A stretch of DNA of 64,000 nt from Pseudarthrobacter chlorophenolicus (lineage in GTDB: Bacteria > Actinomycetota > Actinomycetes > Actinomycetales > Micrococcaceae). Positions 8,785-16,136 of the stretch are shown in pieces (position 1 is the first letter of the stretch; every line of letters starts with the position of its first letter). The notes beneath the pieces were generated by a model that saw only the letters and a list, made by a program, of their open reading frames with translations, searched no databases and had not been told where the DNA came from. Both the position numbers and the translations under genes were made by a program. The DNA is taken from the NCBI RefSeq assembly GCF_000962805.1, contig NZ_JZTW01000012.1, positions 1 through 64,000 on the forward strand, read 5' to 3'.

Positions 8785-8898
8785 CCCATCCCGCACCCGG
8801 TGAAGTCCGGCGGGGCAGGGACAGGGGCCAGGCGCTAGAGTCGAGGAAGCGCCGGTAAGGTGCCCGGCACCGGCCGGAAGGATCAAGCGGAGGTAACA

Positions 8899-9636
8899 GT
8901 GGCGAAGGCAGCACCGGCGGAACAAATCAAGTTGCTCGACCTGCAGGGCCTGGATGCAAAGCTCAAGGCACTGGCCAGCCGCCGCCGCTCGCTGGAAAAC
9001 GATCCCAGGATCAAAGACCTTGAGGCTGCCCTCTCCGTGGCCAGCGGCGAACTCGGTGCCGCGAAAGTTGCCGTGCACGACGCCGAAGCCGAGCTGAAGC
9101 GTGCCGAGGCTGATGTTGAACAGGTGGCCACACGCATTGAGCGGGACGAGGCGCGCCTGAACAGCGGAACCGGTCTGTCCAAGGACCTGGTGGCACTCCA
9201 GAAGGACATCGCCTCGCTCAACAAGAGGCGTTCAGACCTCGAAGACGTGGAGCTGGAAGTCCTGGAACGCCTGGACACGCTCCGCGAGCGGCAGGCTGCG
9301 CAGCAGCAGATCGTGGACGACATCCAGGGGTCATTCGGCAGCATCCGCGCGGAACTGGACCGGGAGCTCGCCTCAGTCGACGCGGAGGCTGCAGACGTGC
9401 GGGGCAAGCGCTCCGAGTTTGCCGCAGGACTGGACGCCGGGATGCTGGCCATTTATGAGAAGACCCTCGCCAAACGCGGCGTTGGCGCTGCCCGGCTGTT
9501 CCACGGAACCTCAGAAGCCTCGGGCATGAAGCTCAGCCCAGGCGACCTCGCAGAGATCACCGCTGCTTCCGGTGACGACATCGTCTTCTGCCCCGACTCA
9601 GGTGCCATCCTGGTCCGCTCGGAAGAGTGGGCCTGA
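8899..9636 (+). CDS. Coiled-coil protein of the C4 zinc-ribbon family, zinc site degenerate
   Basis: A 245-residue protein with a long coiled coil (about residues 15-175, heptads rich in Glu, Arg, Leu) and a short C-terminal globular part. Position next to nif3, length and the end CPDSGAILVRSEEWA identify the family usually annotated as C4-type zinc ribbon protein (structurally related to CT398). In typical members the C-terminus has two CxxC pairs; here the first pair is absent (RLFHGTSEASGMKLSPG) and only one cysteine remains of the second, so zinc binding is unlikely. GTG at 8899 has GCGGAGG six bases upstream. The function is unknown. Confidence 0.83.
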   Translation: MAKAAPAEQIKLLDLQGLDAKLKALASRRRSLENDPRIKDLEAALSVASGELGAAKVAVHDAEAELKRAEADVEQVATRIERDEARLNSGTGLSKDLVALQKDIASLNKRRSDLEDVELEVLERLDTLRERQAAQQQIVDDIQGSFGSIRAELDRELASVDAEAADVRGKRSEFAAGLDAGMLAIYEKTLAKRGVGAARLFHGTSEASGMKLSPGDLAEITAASGDDIVFCPDSGAILVRSEEWA

Positions 9637-9717
9637 CCCACGCACGCAGCTTCCAGAGCCGTCTTGACCAGCCACAACGCCGCGTGGCGCTACCGGGTTG
9701 GGCCGGGCAGCGGGGCC

Positions 9718-10482
9718 TCAGCCCGGCAGGATGATGTCCAGCGCGTGCGGCTTGCGGGCAGTTCCGGGCACGAGCTCCGCCGCCCACCGCTCCTGTGCGG
9801 CCTTCAGCAGCCCGGCAGGCGTTGAGGGCGCCTTGCCCCGGCGAGAGAGCAGGTGCCGGGCCAGCTCGCCCCGGGTGTGCTTGGCAAAGTGGCTCACGAC
9901 CTTCCGCACACCGCCGGCTTCGGTGAAGACGTTCACGGAAACCGTCTGGCCTGCCGGGGGAGCCCACGCGGCCGCGTAGGTGCTGGACCGGCAGTCCACC
10001 AGCAGCTGGTCCCCCACGGCGGAGGCGAGGGCCTCGGAAAGCTGCGGCTTCCAGAACGAGGCGAGGCGTCCGACGTCGGGCAGTGCTGTCCCCATGGACA
10101 GGCGGTAGGCGGGCACGGCGTCGCCGAAACGGATGGCGCCCCACAGGGCGGATACCACAAGCACCGACTCATCGGCTTTGCGCCGCTGGGCCGGAGTCAT
10201 AGTCCGGTAGCCCAGGGCGTCGTAGAGGACGCCGGAGTAGATGCGGTGCGCGGGGGCGGCAGGTTCAGCGTGCAGCCGGGTGTTGCGTACGACGTCGTCA
10301 CGCAGCGATGCGCCCACGCCCAGGAGGTCGAGGGCGTCCTCGTGGGCACTGACGGTTCCGAGAGCCTCCAGCACCTTCGCCCGCGCAGGGTTGAGGCCGG
10401 GAAAGCCCAAAGACGACCAGTCGACGGCGGCACCGCTGACCGCGGGGGTCTTACCTTCTGAAGGGGGGAGCAGAATCAGCAC
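9718..10482 (-). CDS. yaaA: YaaA family peroxide stress protein
   Basis: A 254-residue protein of the YaaA/DUF328 family. In Escherichia coli YaaA lowers damage from iron and hydrogen peroxide, and homologues bind DNA. The family signature LILLPPSEGKT opens the protein; RIYSGVLYDALGYRTM, VVSALWGAIRFGDAVPAYRLSM and VVSHFAKHTRGELARHLL are also characteristic. GTG at 10482 is leaderless-like, with TAGGAT (minus strand 10494-10489) six bases upstream. It is divergent from rnpB and convergent with the coiled-coil gene, so it is probably transcribed alone. Confidence 0.9.
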   Translation of the reverse strand: MLILLPPSEGKTPAVSGAAVDWSSLGFPGLNPARAKVLEALGTVSAHEDALDLLGVGASLRDDVVRNTRLHAEPAAPAHRIYSGVLYDALGYRTMTPAQRRKADESVLVVSALWGAIRFGDAVPAYRLSMGTALPDVGRLASFWKPQLSEALASAVGDQLLVDCRSSTYAAAWAPPAGQTVSVNVFTEAGGVRKVVSHFAKHTRGELARHLLSRRGKAPSTPAGLLKAAQERWAAELVPGTARKPHALDIILPG

Positions 10483-10523
10483 CGTCCGATCCTACCGGCG
10501 GTAACAGCAGCCGCTGGCGCCGG

Positions 10524-10529
10524 TAGACT
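10524..10529 (+). promoter_or_regulatory. -10 element of rnpB
   Basis: TAGACT lies six bases before the inferred 5' end of RNase P RNA at 10536, the expected distance for a -10 element. The divergent yaaA -10 element is 30 bases to the left. Confidence 0.7.
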
Positions 10530-10535
10530 GGAATC

Positions 10536-10924
10536 GGATGGGACAGCCAGGCGGCCGCGCGTCACCTAGGTGGCTCGAGGAACGTCCGGGCTCCACAGGG
10601 CAGGGTGGTGGGTAACGCCCACTCGGGGTAACCCGCAGGCAAGTGCCACAGAGAATAGACCGCCTGCGTCTTCCGTCACCGGAAGGCAGCAGGTAAGGGT
10701 GAAACGGTGGTGTAAGAGACCACCAGCTTCCCGGGTGACCGGGAAGGCTAGGTAAACCCCACCCGGAGCAAGGCCAGACAGGGCACGTTTGAGGGCTGCC
10801 CGCCCGAGTGTCCGGGTAGGCCGCTAGAGGGTGCCGGCAACGGTACCCGTAGATGGATGGCCGTCGCCTCCGTGCCGGCAACGGCACGGGGGAACAGAAC
10901 CCGGCGTACCGGCTGTCCCATCCG
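10536..10924 (+). ncRNA. rnpB: RNase P RNA (bacterial class A)
   Basis: A roughly 389-nt RNA, the catalytic subunit of RNase P that matures tRNA 5' ends. The ends pair: GGATGGGACAGCC at the start with GGCTGTCCCATCC at the finish (helix P1). The universally conserved P4 strand GAGGAACGTCCGGGCTCC lies at 10576-10593, and its partner region ACAGAACCCGGCGTAC at about 10894. GGTGAAACGGTGGTGTAAGAG and the CAAGGCCAGACAGGG-type segment are typical of actinobacterial class A RNA. The end coordinates are accurate to a few bases. The spurious ORFs over it should be ignored. Confidence 0.96.
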
Positions 10925-10968
10925 CACAACCGGTTTGACCTTGGAAGATGTGTTGGGGATCCTGAACC

Positions 10969-11511
10969 GTGCCCGCAAATACCGATCCGCAGCCGGCCGG
11001 CCGCGCCGCCGGCCCCCAGGCCCGCAACCTGCCCACGCAGGTCCTGGGCCTGCTGGCGTTCCTTGCCCTCTCCGTCACGGCCTGGGCGCTGGCCACGGTT
11101 CCGATCCTGCTGAACATGCACGGCTGGTTCGCGGCTTCCGAACAGGCACCCTGGATGCCGCCGCAGTGGATGTTCCGGTCGGTGTGGCTGCTGCTGTACG
11201 CCAGTATCGCTGTTGCCGCCTGGCTGGTCTGGCGGAAAGGCGCGCTCACCGGCGGCACCATGGCCGGCTACCTGATCCAGCTGGTGCTCAATGCCGCCTG
11301 GCCGCTGAGCTACTTTGGCCTTTACCCCCTGCTGGGCCCGGGCGCGCTCTGGGCCGCGCTGGCGGTCCTCACCGGACTGGCCGGGTGCCTCGTGTTCCTG
11401 ATCCTGCGGTTCGGCCCGGTGAATGGCCTGGCCGGGCTGCTGGTACTGCCCTACTTCTCCTGGGTGCTGTTCTCCTGCAGCCTTAACCTCTACGCGGCAC
11501 TCCACAACTGA
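10969..11511 (+). CDS. tspO: TspO/MBR family membrane protein
   Basis: A 180-residue protein with five predicted membrane helices, of the translocator/peripheral benzodiazepine receptor family, which binds porphyrins and related ligands. Conserved features are APWMPPQW after the first helix, LVLNAAWPLSYF in the third, and LPYFSWVLFSCSLNLYAA in the fifth. The first 25 residues are a polar Pro/Ala-rich extension. The GTG start looks leaderless: TTGACC (10935-10940), a 17-base spacer, then GATCCT (10958-10963) five bases before the start. It sits 45 bases after rnpB; a terminator follows at 11596. Confidence 0.88.
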   Translation: MPANTDPQPAGRAAGPQARNLPTQVLGLLAFLALSVTAWALATVPILLNMHGWFAASEQAPWMPPQWMFRSVWLLLYASIAVAAWLVWRKGALTGGTMAGYLIQLVLNAAWPLSYFGLYPLLGPGALWAALAVLTGLAGCLVFLILRFGPVNGLAGLLVLPYFSWVLFSCSLNLYAALHN

Positions 11512-11566
11512 ACGCCGTGTGAGTGATTTCACGCCCGGCGGGCCTGTTCCCCGGGCCGCGCCAAAT

Positions 11567-11632
11567 TAGAATGGATTCCGGACGTAGGGGTTCTTCCGCT
11601 GGAATTGCGTTCGCATCCAGCGGTTTTTCTTT
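11567..11632 (+). terminator. Promoter-like hexamer followed by intrinsic terminator (tspO terminator or gapB attenuator)
   Basis: CCGCTGGA (11596-11603) and TCCAGCGG (11616-11623) form an 8-bp stem followed by TTTTTCTTT, a good terminator. TAGAAT at 11567-11572 could be a -10 element giving a start near 11579, so a transcript of about 55 nt would end here. The element may simply terminate tspO, or act as attenuator or small-RNA terminator upstream of gapB. Confidence 0.75.
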
Positions 11633-11706
11633 GCACACGATCCAGGCGCCTGGGGGCCGAACCCCGCAGGCGTGGATGCCCCTGGACAACATCAGGTGGC
11701 CTACAT

Positions 11707-11728
11707 CCGCATACGAGGACGTATGCGG
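11707..11728 (+). promoter_or_regulatory. Perfect 9-bp inverted repeat just upstream of the gapB ribosome binding site
   Basis: CCGCATACG (11707-11715) and CGTATGCGG (11720-11728) are perfect complements around AGGA. The repeat ends five bases before GAGGAAGG, the gapB Shine-Dalgarno region. It could be a repressor operator or an RNA hairpin that affects translation. Confidence 0.6.
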
Positions 11729-11750
11729 CTGAACCGAGGAAGGTATTTCT

Positions 11751-13229
11751 GTGAGCCAGACGTCAGATTCTTGTCTTGATACGTGGATGGGCCGCGAGGC
11801 CCTCGCCGAGGCCATGATTCCGGTGATCGGCCGGCTGTACCGCGAAAACAACGTGGTCACGAGCATCCACGGCCGGAGCCTGATCAACAAGTCCACCATG
11901 AACATCCTCAAGGCACACCGTTTCGCCCGCCGGATGAGCAAGGACGAACTCCTCCTCGAGGAGACCGCACCCCTGCTGAACACCCTGGCCGGGCTGGAAC
12001 TCGGCGCCGCGGCCATCGACATCGCCCGGCTCAACCAGAAGTTCAAGGAAGAGGGCAACGGCGCCACCCTTGAAGAGTTCCTCCGCGCTGAACTGGCCGA
12101 CATCGTGGGCAAGCGGGGCGGCGACGACCGCACCAGCACCGACGTCGTCCTCTACGGCTTCGGACGCATTGGCCGGCTCCTCGCCCGCCTGCTGGTCGAA
12201 AAGGCCGGGGGCGGCCACGGCCTGCGCCTGCGCGCCATCGTGGTCCGCCGCGGCTCCGACAATGACCTGCTGAAGCGTGCCAGCCTGCTGCGCCGCGACT
12301 CCGTGCACGGCTCCTTCGAAGGCACCATCCGCGTCGACGAGGAAGCCAACACCATCACGGCCAACGGCGTCCGGATCCAGGTCATCTACTGGAACGACCC
12401 CGCCACCATCGACTACACGGCATACGGCATCAACAACGCCCTGGTGGTGGACAACACCGGACGCTGGCGCGACGCCGAGGGCCTGTCCCAGCACCTGCAG
12501 AGCAAGGGTGCCGCCCGAGTCCTCCTTACCGCACCGGGCAAGGGCGAGCTGAAGAACATCGTCCACGGCATCAACCACGGCACCATCGAGGACACGGACA
12601 CGATCGTCTCCGCTGCGTCCTGCACCACGAACGCCATCACCCCGGTGCTGAAGGCCCTCAACGACAAGTTCGGCGTGATCCACGGCCACGTTGAGACGGT
12701 CCACTCGTTTACCAACGACCAGAACCTGATCGACAACTTCCACAAGGGCGACCGCCGGGGCCGGTCAGCCGCCCTGAACATGGTCATCACCGAAACCGGA
12801 GCGGCAAAGGCAGTTGCCAAGGCCCTGCCTGAGCTGCTCGGCAAGCTCACCGGCAGCTCCATCCGCGTCCCCACCCCGGATGTATCGCTGGCCATCCTGA
12901 ACCTGAGCCTGGAAAACGGGACCACCAAGGACGAGGTCAACAACTACCTCCGCGAGATGTCGCTGCATTCGGACCTGCGCAAGCAGATCGATTACATCGA
13001 TTCCCCTGAAGTCGTCTCCACAGACTTCGTCGGCTCCCGCCGCGCCGGCATCGTCGATGGCCTCGCCACCGTTTCCACCGACAAAAACCTGGTGGTCTAC
13101 GTCTGGTACGACAACGAATTCGGCTACAGCTGCCAGGTGGTCCGCGTCATGGAAGAAATGGCCGGCGTCAACCCGCCGTCATTCCCGGCCAAGGAGAGCG
13201 CCAAGGCCCTGGCGGCCATCGCCGTCTGA
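11751..13229 (+). CDS. gapB: Glyceraldehyde-3-phosphate dehydrogenase, long GapB type
   Basis: A 492-residue enzyme interconverting glyceraldehyde 3-phosphate and 1,3-bisphosphoglycerate. The first 125 residues are an extension absent from glycolytic GapA. The Rossmann motif is GFGRIGR (136-142), the catalytic cysteine is Cys291 in AASCTTN, and VWYDNEFGYS marks the C-terminus. This architecture matches C. glutamicum GapB (about 480 residues), which works in gluconeogenesis. After the second Rossmann strand the sequence is IVVRRGSDND instead of a clear NAD-selecting aspartate, so NADP(H) use is possible (inference). GTG at 11751 follows GAGGAAGG. The leader contains a terminator-like hairpin and a palindrome. 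Confidence 0.9.
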   Translation: MSQTSDSCLDTWMGREALAEAMIPVIGRLYRENNVVTSIHGRSLINKSTMNILKAHRFARRMSKDELLLEETAPLLNTLAGLELGAAAIDIARLNQKFKEEGNGATLEEFLRAELADIVGKRGGDDRTSTDVVLYGFGRIGRLLARLLVEKAGGGHGLRLRAIVVRRGSDNDLLKRASLLRRDSVHGSFEGTIRVDEEANTITANGVRIQVIYWNDPATIDYTAYGINNALVVDNTGRWRDAEGLSQHLQSKGAARVLLTAPGKGELKNIVHGINHGTIEDTDTIVSAASCTTNAITPVLKALNDKFGVIHGHVETVHSFTNDQNLIDNFHKGDRRGRSAALNMVITETGAAKAVAKALPELLGKLTGSSIRVPTPDVSLAILNLSLENGTTKDEVNNYLREMSLHSDLRKQIDYIDSPEVVSTDFVGSRRAGIVDGLATVSTDKNLVVYVWYDNEFGYSCQVVRVMEEMAGVNPPSFPAKESAKALAAIAV

Positions 13230-13304
13230 CCTTTCCCGTTGCTTTTGGGTGAATTCCCGGCTGGTTCTCTGGAATCAGCCGGGAATCGGGCCCACACTTG
13301 GGGA

Positions 13305-13514
13305 ATGGAAAACGATCAGACACTTGAGCACGACACCACTCTGGAACACGCTTTTGACGTAGCCAAGGCCAATCACAAGGAAGCGCTCCGGTTGCTGGAC
13401 GGAGCAAGGGCCGCGCATGCTGCGGGCGACGTCACCGCTGAACGGGTGCAGCAGCTGGAAAGTCTGCTGGCCGTCGCCGAGGAAGACCTCCAGAGGGTGT
13501 CCCGGGAATTGTAG
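13305..13514 (+). CDS. Small hypothetical helical protein
   Basis: A 69-residue acidic protein starting MENDQTLEHDTTLEHAFDVA, predicted to be two amphipathic helices with a Leu/Glu-rich C-terminal half resembling a short coiled coil. I recognise no family. ATG at 13305 has GGGGA only directly upstream; CACACT (13293-13298) ends six bases before it, a weak leaderless signal. A longer in-frame start at 13239 is possible but adds unlikely sequence. It follows gapB by 75 bases. Confidence 0.5.
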   Translation: MENDQTLEHDTTLEHAFDVAKANHKEALRLLDGARAAHAAGDVTAERVQQLESLLAVAEEDLQRVSREL

Positions 13515-13595
13515 CCGTGACGATGTGACCCCTCACCTGTCCTGCACACTGTGGATATCCGGGTGCGGCGGTTCCCTGTGACCTAGGCTCAGGTG

Positions 13596-13631
13596 GTGCC
13601 CAAACCCCGCCTCGGAACTGCAGTCCAGTGA
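13596..13631 (+). CDS. Putative 11-codon leaderless leader ORF
   Basis: TAGGCT at 13584-13589 is followed after six bases by GTG, opening an 11-codon frame (MPKPRLGTAVQ) whose TGA overlaps the GTG of the nuclease gene as GTGA. The nuclease gene has no Shine-Dalgarno sequence of its own, so ribosomes that load on the leaderless mRNA end may reach it by termination and reinitiation. This is inferred from layout only; the peptide need not have a function. Confidence 0.45.
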   Translation: MPKPRLGTAVQ

Positions 13632-14425
13632 CCGTCAGTTGGTCCGCCTACCGGCGGGCGCGACGCCGTTCCCGGCAGGCCTGGGTGCTGCTGGCGGTGG
13701 GCGGCATCGCCGGACTGGGGCTGTTGGGCTGGTTCTTCACCGCCGGGCAATTTGAAATTTCCGCCCCCGCGGCGGACGGTCCTGCAGCGGCTCCCGTCTT
13801 CGATCCTGCATGGATGAAACCGGTGGCGGCGGTCCACGAGGTCCCTCCGGGCTCAGCGGCGGATGCGCTGGAAACCCTCGCCGTCAAGGGCCGTGCGGGC
13901 AAGGACAACTACAGCCGCGAAGCTTTCGGGCAGGCCTGGCTCGACGTTGACCGCAACGGCTGCGACACCCGCAATGACATCCTGCGCCGGGACCTGGCCG
14001 GCGCTGTTTTTACGGAGGGCTCGAAGTGCAGGATCTCCGCCGGACATTTCCAGGAACCCTATACGGGCAAGCCCATCGAATTCCGCCGCGGCCAGGACAG
14101 CAGCGCAGCCGTCCAGATCGACCACGTGGTGGCCCTCTCCGACGCCTGGCAGAAGGGCGCCCAGGCCCTTACCCCGCGCCAGCGGCAAAACCTGGCGAAT
14201 GATCCCCTGAACCTCATTGCTGCAGACGGCCCAAGCAACCAGCAAAAGGGTGCGGGCGACGCCGCCACCTGGCTTCCGAAGAACAAGTCCATCAGGTGCC
14301 ACTACGTAGCGCGGCAGGTGTCCGTCAAAGCGGCGTACGGGCTGTGGGTGACGGAGGCCGAGAAGGACGCGATGAAGCGGGTCCTTGGCTCGTGCCCCGG
14401 CCAGCAGACCATCAGGGCGACCTGA
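13628..14425 (+). CDS. Membrane-anchored or secreted HNH nuclease (DUF1524/GmrSD-C type)
   Basis: A 265-residue protein with a basic N-terminus, one hydrophobic segment (about 19-40, WVLLAVGGIAGLGLLGWFF) and an extracytoplasmic domain. The domain matches the actinobacterial HNH nuclease family related to DUF1524: GCDTRNDILRRDL, the catalytic VQIDHVVALSDAWQKGA, and NDPLNLIAADGPSNQQKG. Three or four cysteines (in NGCDT, SKCRI, IRCHY, GSCPG) could form disulfides outside the cell. It may degrade extracellular DNA for nutrition. There is no clear lipobox or cleavage site, so anchoring is possible. It overlaps an 11-codon leader ORF and converges with def. Confidence 0.85.
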   Translation: MTVSWSAYRRARRRSRQAWVLLAVGGIAGLGLLGWFFTAGQFEISAPAADGPAAAPVFDPAWMKPVAAVHEVPPGSAADALETLAVKGRAGKDNYSREAFGQAWLDVDRNGCDTRNDILRRDLAGAVFTEGSKCRISAGHFQEPYTGKPIEFRRGQDSSAAVQIDHVVALSDAWQKGAQALTPRQRQNLANDPLNLIAADGPSNQQKGAGDAATWLPKNKSIRCHYVARQVSVKAAYGLWVTEAEKDAMKRVLGSCPGQQTIRAT

Positions 14426-14442
14426 GGTTGGCTGCCGCTGAC

Positions 14443-15015
14443 TCAGTGTCCGAACGGGTCCGGGTCCACGCCCGGCAGCCAGGTCAGGCCGGGAACGCCC
14501 CAGCCGTTCTTCTTTGCCGTCTTCTTGGCCTTGCGCGCATACCTGTCCATCAGGCGGTTGACGTAGAGCTTGCCGTCCAGATGGTCGTATTCATGCTGGA
14601 TAACCCTGGCAAACCAGCCGGTGGCCTCGAACTTCACGGGCTCGCCGTTTCCATCAAAACCTTCTACCCGTGCCCACTCGGCGCGTTTGAGCGGATACTG
14701 GTCGCCGGGAAAGGACAGGCACCCTTCCTCTTCCTCATCGGGGTCGGGAGCAGCTCCGGAGATCTTTGAGAGCGTGAGAACCGGGTTGACCAGTACGCCG
14801 CTGGCGGGCGCGCCGTCGTCGTTCGCGTACTTGTAGACGAAGATCCTCTTGCCCACCCCTACCTGCGGGGCTGCCAGCCCCACGCCGTTGGCGGCATCGT
14901 TCGTCTCGAACATGTCCGCAATCAGGGTGCGCAGTTCGTCGTCGAAAACTTCCACTTCGGAAGCCCGGCGGTGCAGCACGGGTTCGCCCCAGATGGTGAT
15001 GGGCAGAACGGTCAT
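14443..15015 (-). CDS. def: Peptide deformylase
   Basis: A 190-residue metalloenzyme that removes the N-formyl group from new proteins. The three motifs are intact: GVGLAAPQ (44-51), EGCLS with metal ligand Cys99, and QHEYDHLDG with His141, Glu142 and His145. The C-terminal tail (KKNGWGVPGLTWLPGVDPDPFGH) is longer than in E. coli and typical of actinobacterial type 3 enzymes. ATG at 15015 has AAGGAC seven to eight bases upstream; the open frame continues back through tRNA-His, which is not coding. It lies downstream of tRNA-His and its terminator. Confidence 0.95.
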   Translation of the reverse strand: MTVLPITIWGEPVLHRRASEVEVFDDELRTLIADMFETNDAANGVGLAAPQVGVGKRIFVYKYANDDGAPASGVLVNPVLTLSKISGAAPDPDEEEEGCLSFPGDQYPLKRAEWARVEGFDGNGEPVKFEATGWFARVIQHEYDHLDGKLYVNRLMDRYARKAKKTAKKNGWGVPGLTWLPGVDPDPFGH

Positions 15016-15085
15016 CTTCACTGTCCTTCGGCTTGCGGCCCCGCAGCGCGCGCAGGGCGGTGATGCAAAAGAGGTGGTAAACAAG

Positions 15086-15125
15086 AAAGGAGGCCGCACC
15101 GGAATAATCCGATGCGGCCTCCTTT
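15086..15125 (-). terminator. Hairpin terminator after tRNA-His
   Basis: AAAGGAGGCCGCA and its complement form a 13-bp stem extended by CGG/CCG, with the A/T flanks of a bidirectional terminator. It lies 26 bases downstream of tRNA-His on the minus strand and upstream of def. Confidence 0.8.
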
Positions 15126-15151
15126 GGACGGCTGCAATACCGTCCGGTGAG

Positions 15152-15224
15152 GGTGAGCGACGGGGGTTGAACCCGCGACCTCCTGGACCACAACCAGGCG
15201 CTCTGCCAACTGAGCTACGCCCAC
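15152..15224 (-). tRNA. tRNA-His (anticodon GTG)
   Basis: The minus strand gives a 73-nt cloverleaf. The acceptor GTGGGCG pairs with CGCTCAC, the anticodon stem CCTGG/CCAGG closes TTGTGGT with anticodon GTG, and the T arm is GGGTTCAACCC. A G precedes the first base at 15225, available as the G-1 that tRNA-His needs. CCA is not encoded. Confidence 0.96.
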
Positions 15225-15353
15225 CATGTGCCCCGCAGTGTGACCGGCTTTCCGGCCCTCTGGAAAGGCAACTCAAATAGCTTACCTGCTCTTTGGGGGT
15301 GCTTTGTCCACTTTTGGCCTTTTCAGCAAAAAATCCTGAAAACGTGGTGCAGA

Positions 15354-15980
15354 TTACTTTTCGGGAAGGTCCGGTTCGGTGCTGGTGATCCGCCGCGCGA
15401 TCTTCTGCGCCGTTGCACTGTCAGGCCCGGGGGCCGGCACGAAGACTGCGTCCCGGTAGTAGCGGAGCTCGTCGATGGAGTCCCGGATGTCACCCAGGGC
15501 GCGGTGGCCGCCCTTCTTGGCCGGGGACTGGAAGTACGCGCGGGCGAACCAGCGGCGGGACAGTTCCTTGATGGTGCTGACATCGATGACGCGGTAGTGC
15601 AGGTGCTCAACGATCGCCGGCATGTCCCTGGACAGGAAGACCCGGTCCGTTCCCACGGAGTTGCCGCCCAGCGGTGCCTTCCGGGGCTCAGGCACCCATT
15701 CAGCGATGTACTCCATCACCAGTGCTTCTGCCTCGGCCATGGTCTTGCCCGCCGGAAGTTCCTTGAGGAGCCCAGATTTGGTGTGCATGTCCCGGACAAA
15801 GTCGTTCATCTGGGCGACGGCGGCATCCTCGGGTTTGATGACGACGTCGACCCCCTCGCCGAGGATGTTCAACTCGGAGTCGGTGACCAGCGCCGCCACC
15901 TCGATCAGGGCGTCGTTCTTGATGTCCAGACCGGTCATTTCGCAGTCAATCCAGACGATTCTTTCGTTTGTTATAGGCAC
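15354..15980 (-). CDS. orn: Oligoribonuclease
   Basis: A 208-residue 3'-5' exoribonuclease that degrades two- to five-nucleotide RNAs and linear pGpG to mononucleotides. It is a DEDDh enzyme: IVWIDCEMTGLD supplies the first Asp and Glu, FLSRDMPAI the second Asp, and HRALGDIRDSI the catalytic His and last Asp. GNSVGTDRVFLSRDMP is characteristic of the family. A 25-residue C-terminal extension is present. The GTG start is leaderless-like: TAGGCT on the minus strand (15992-15987) ends six bases before it. The divergent mannosyltransferase promoter is close by. Confidence 0.95.
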   Translation of the reverse strand: MPITNERIVWIDCEMTGLDIKNDALIEVAALVTDSELNILGEGVDVVIKPEDAAVAQMNDFVRDMHTKSGLLKELPAGKTMAEAEALVMEYIAEWVPEPRKAPLGGNSVGTDRVFLSRDMPAIVEHLHYRVIDVSTIKELSRRWFARAYFQSPAKKGGHRALGDIRDSIDELRYYRDAVFVPAPGPDSATAQKIARRITSTEPDLPEK

Positions 15981-16136
15981 CGGACCAGCCTACCGTTACA
16001 CCTCCCGCCAACCGGCCGGTGCTAGGATTTCGAGTACGTGGCGGGTCATCCCGCTGCATGGAATCGCGCCCCGGACAGGCCCTGCGGCCGGCGGCGGCGG
16101 CCTGCGAAAACGCACAAAGATTGGACTACCCCTGAT

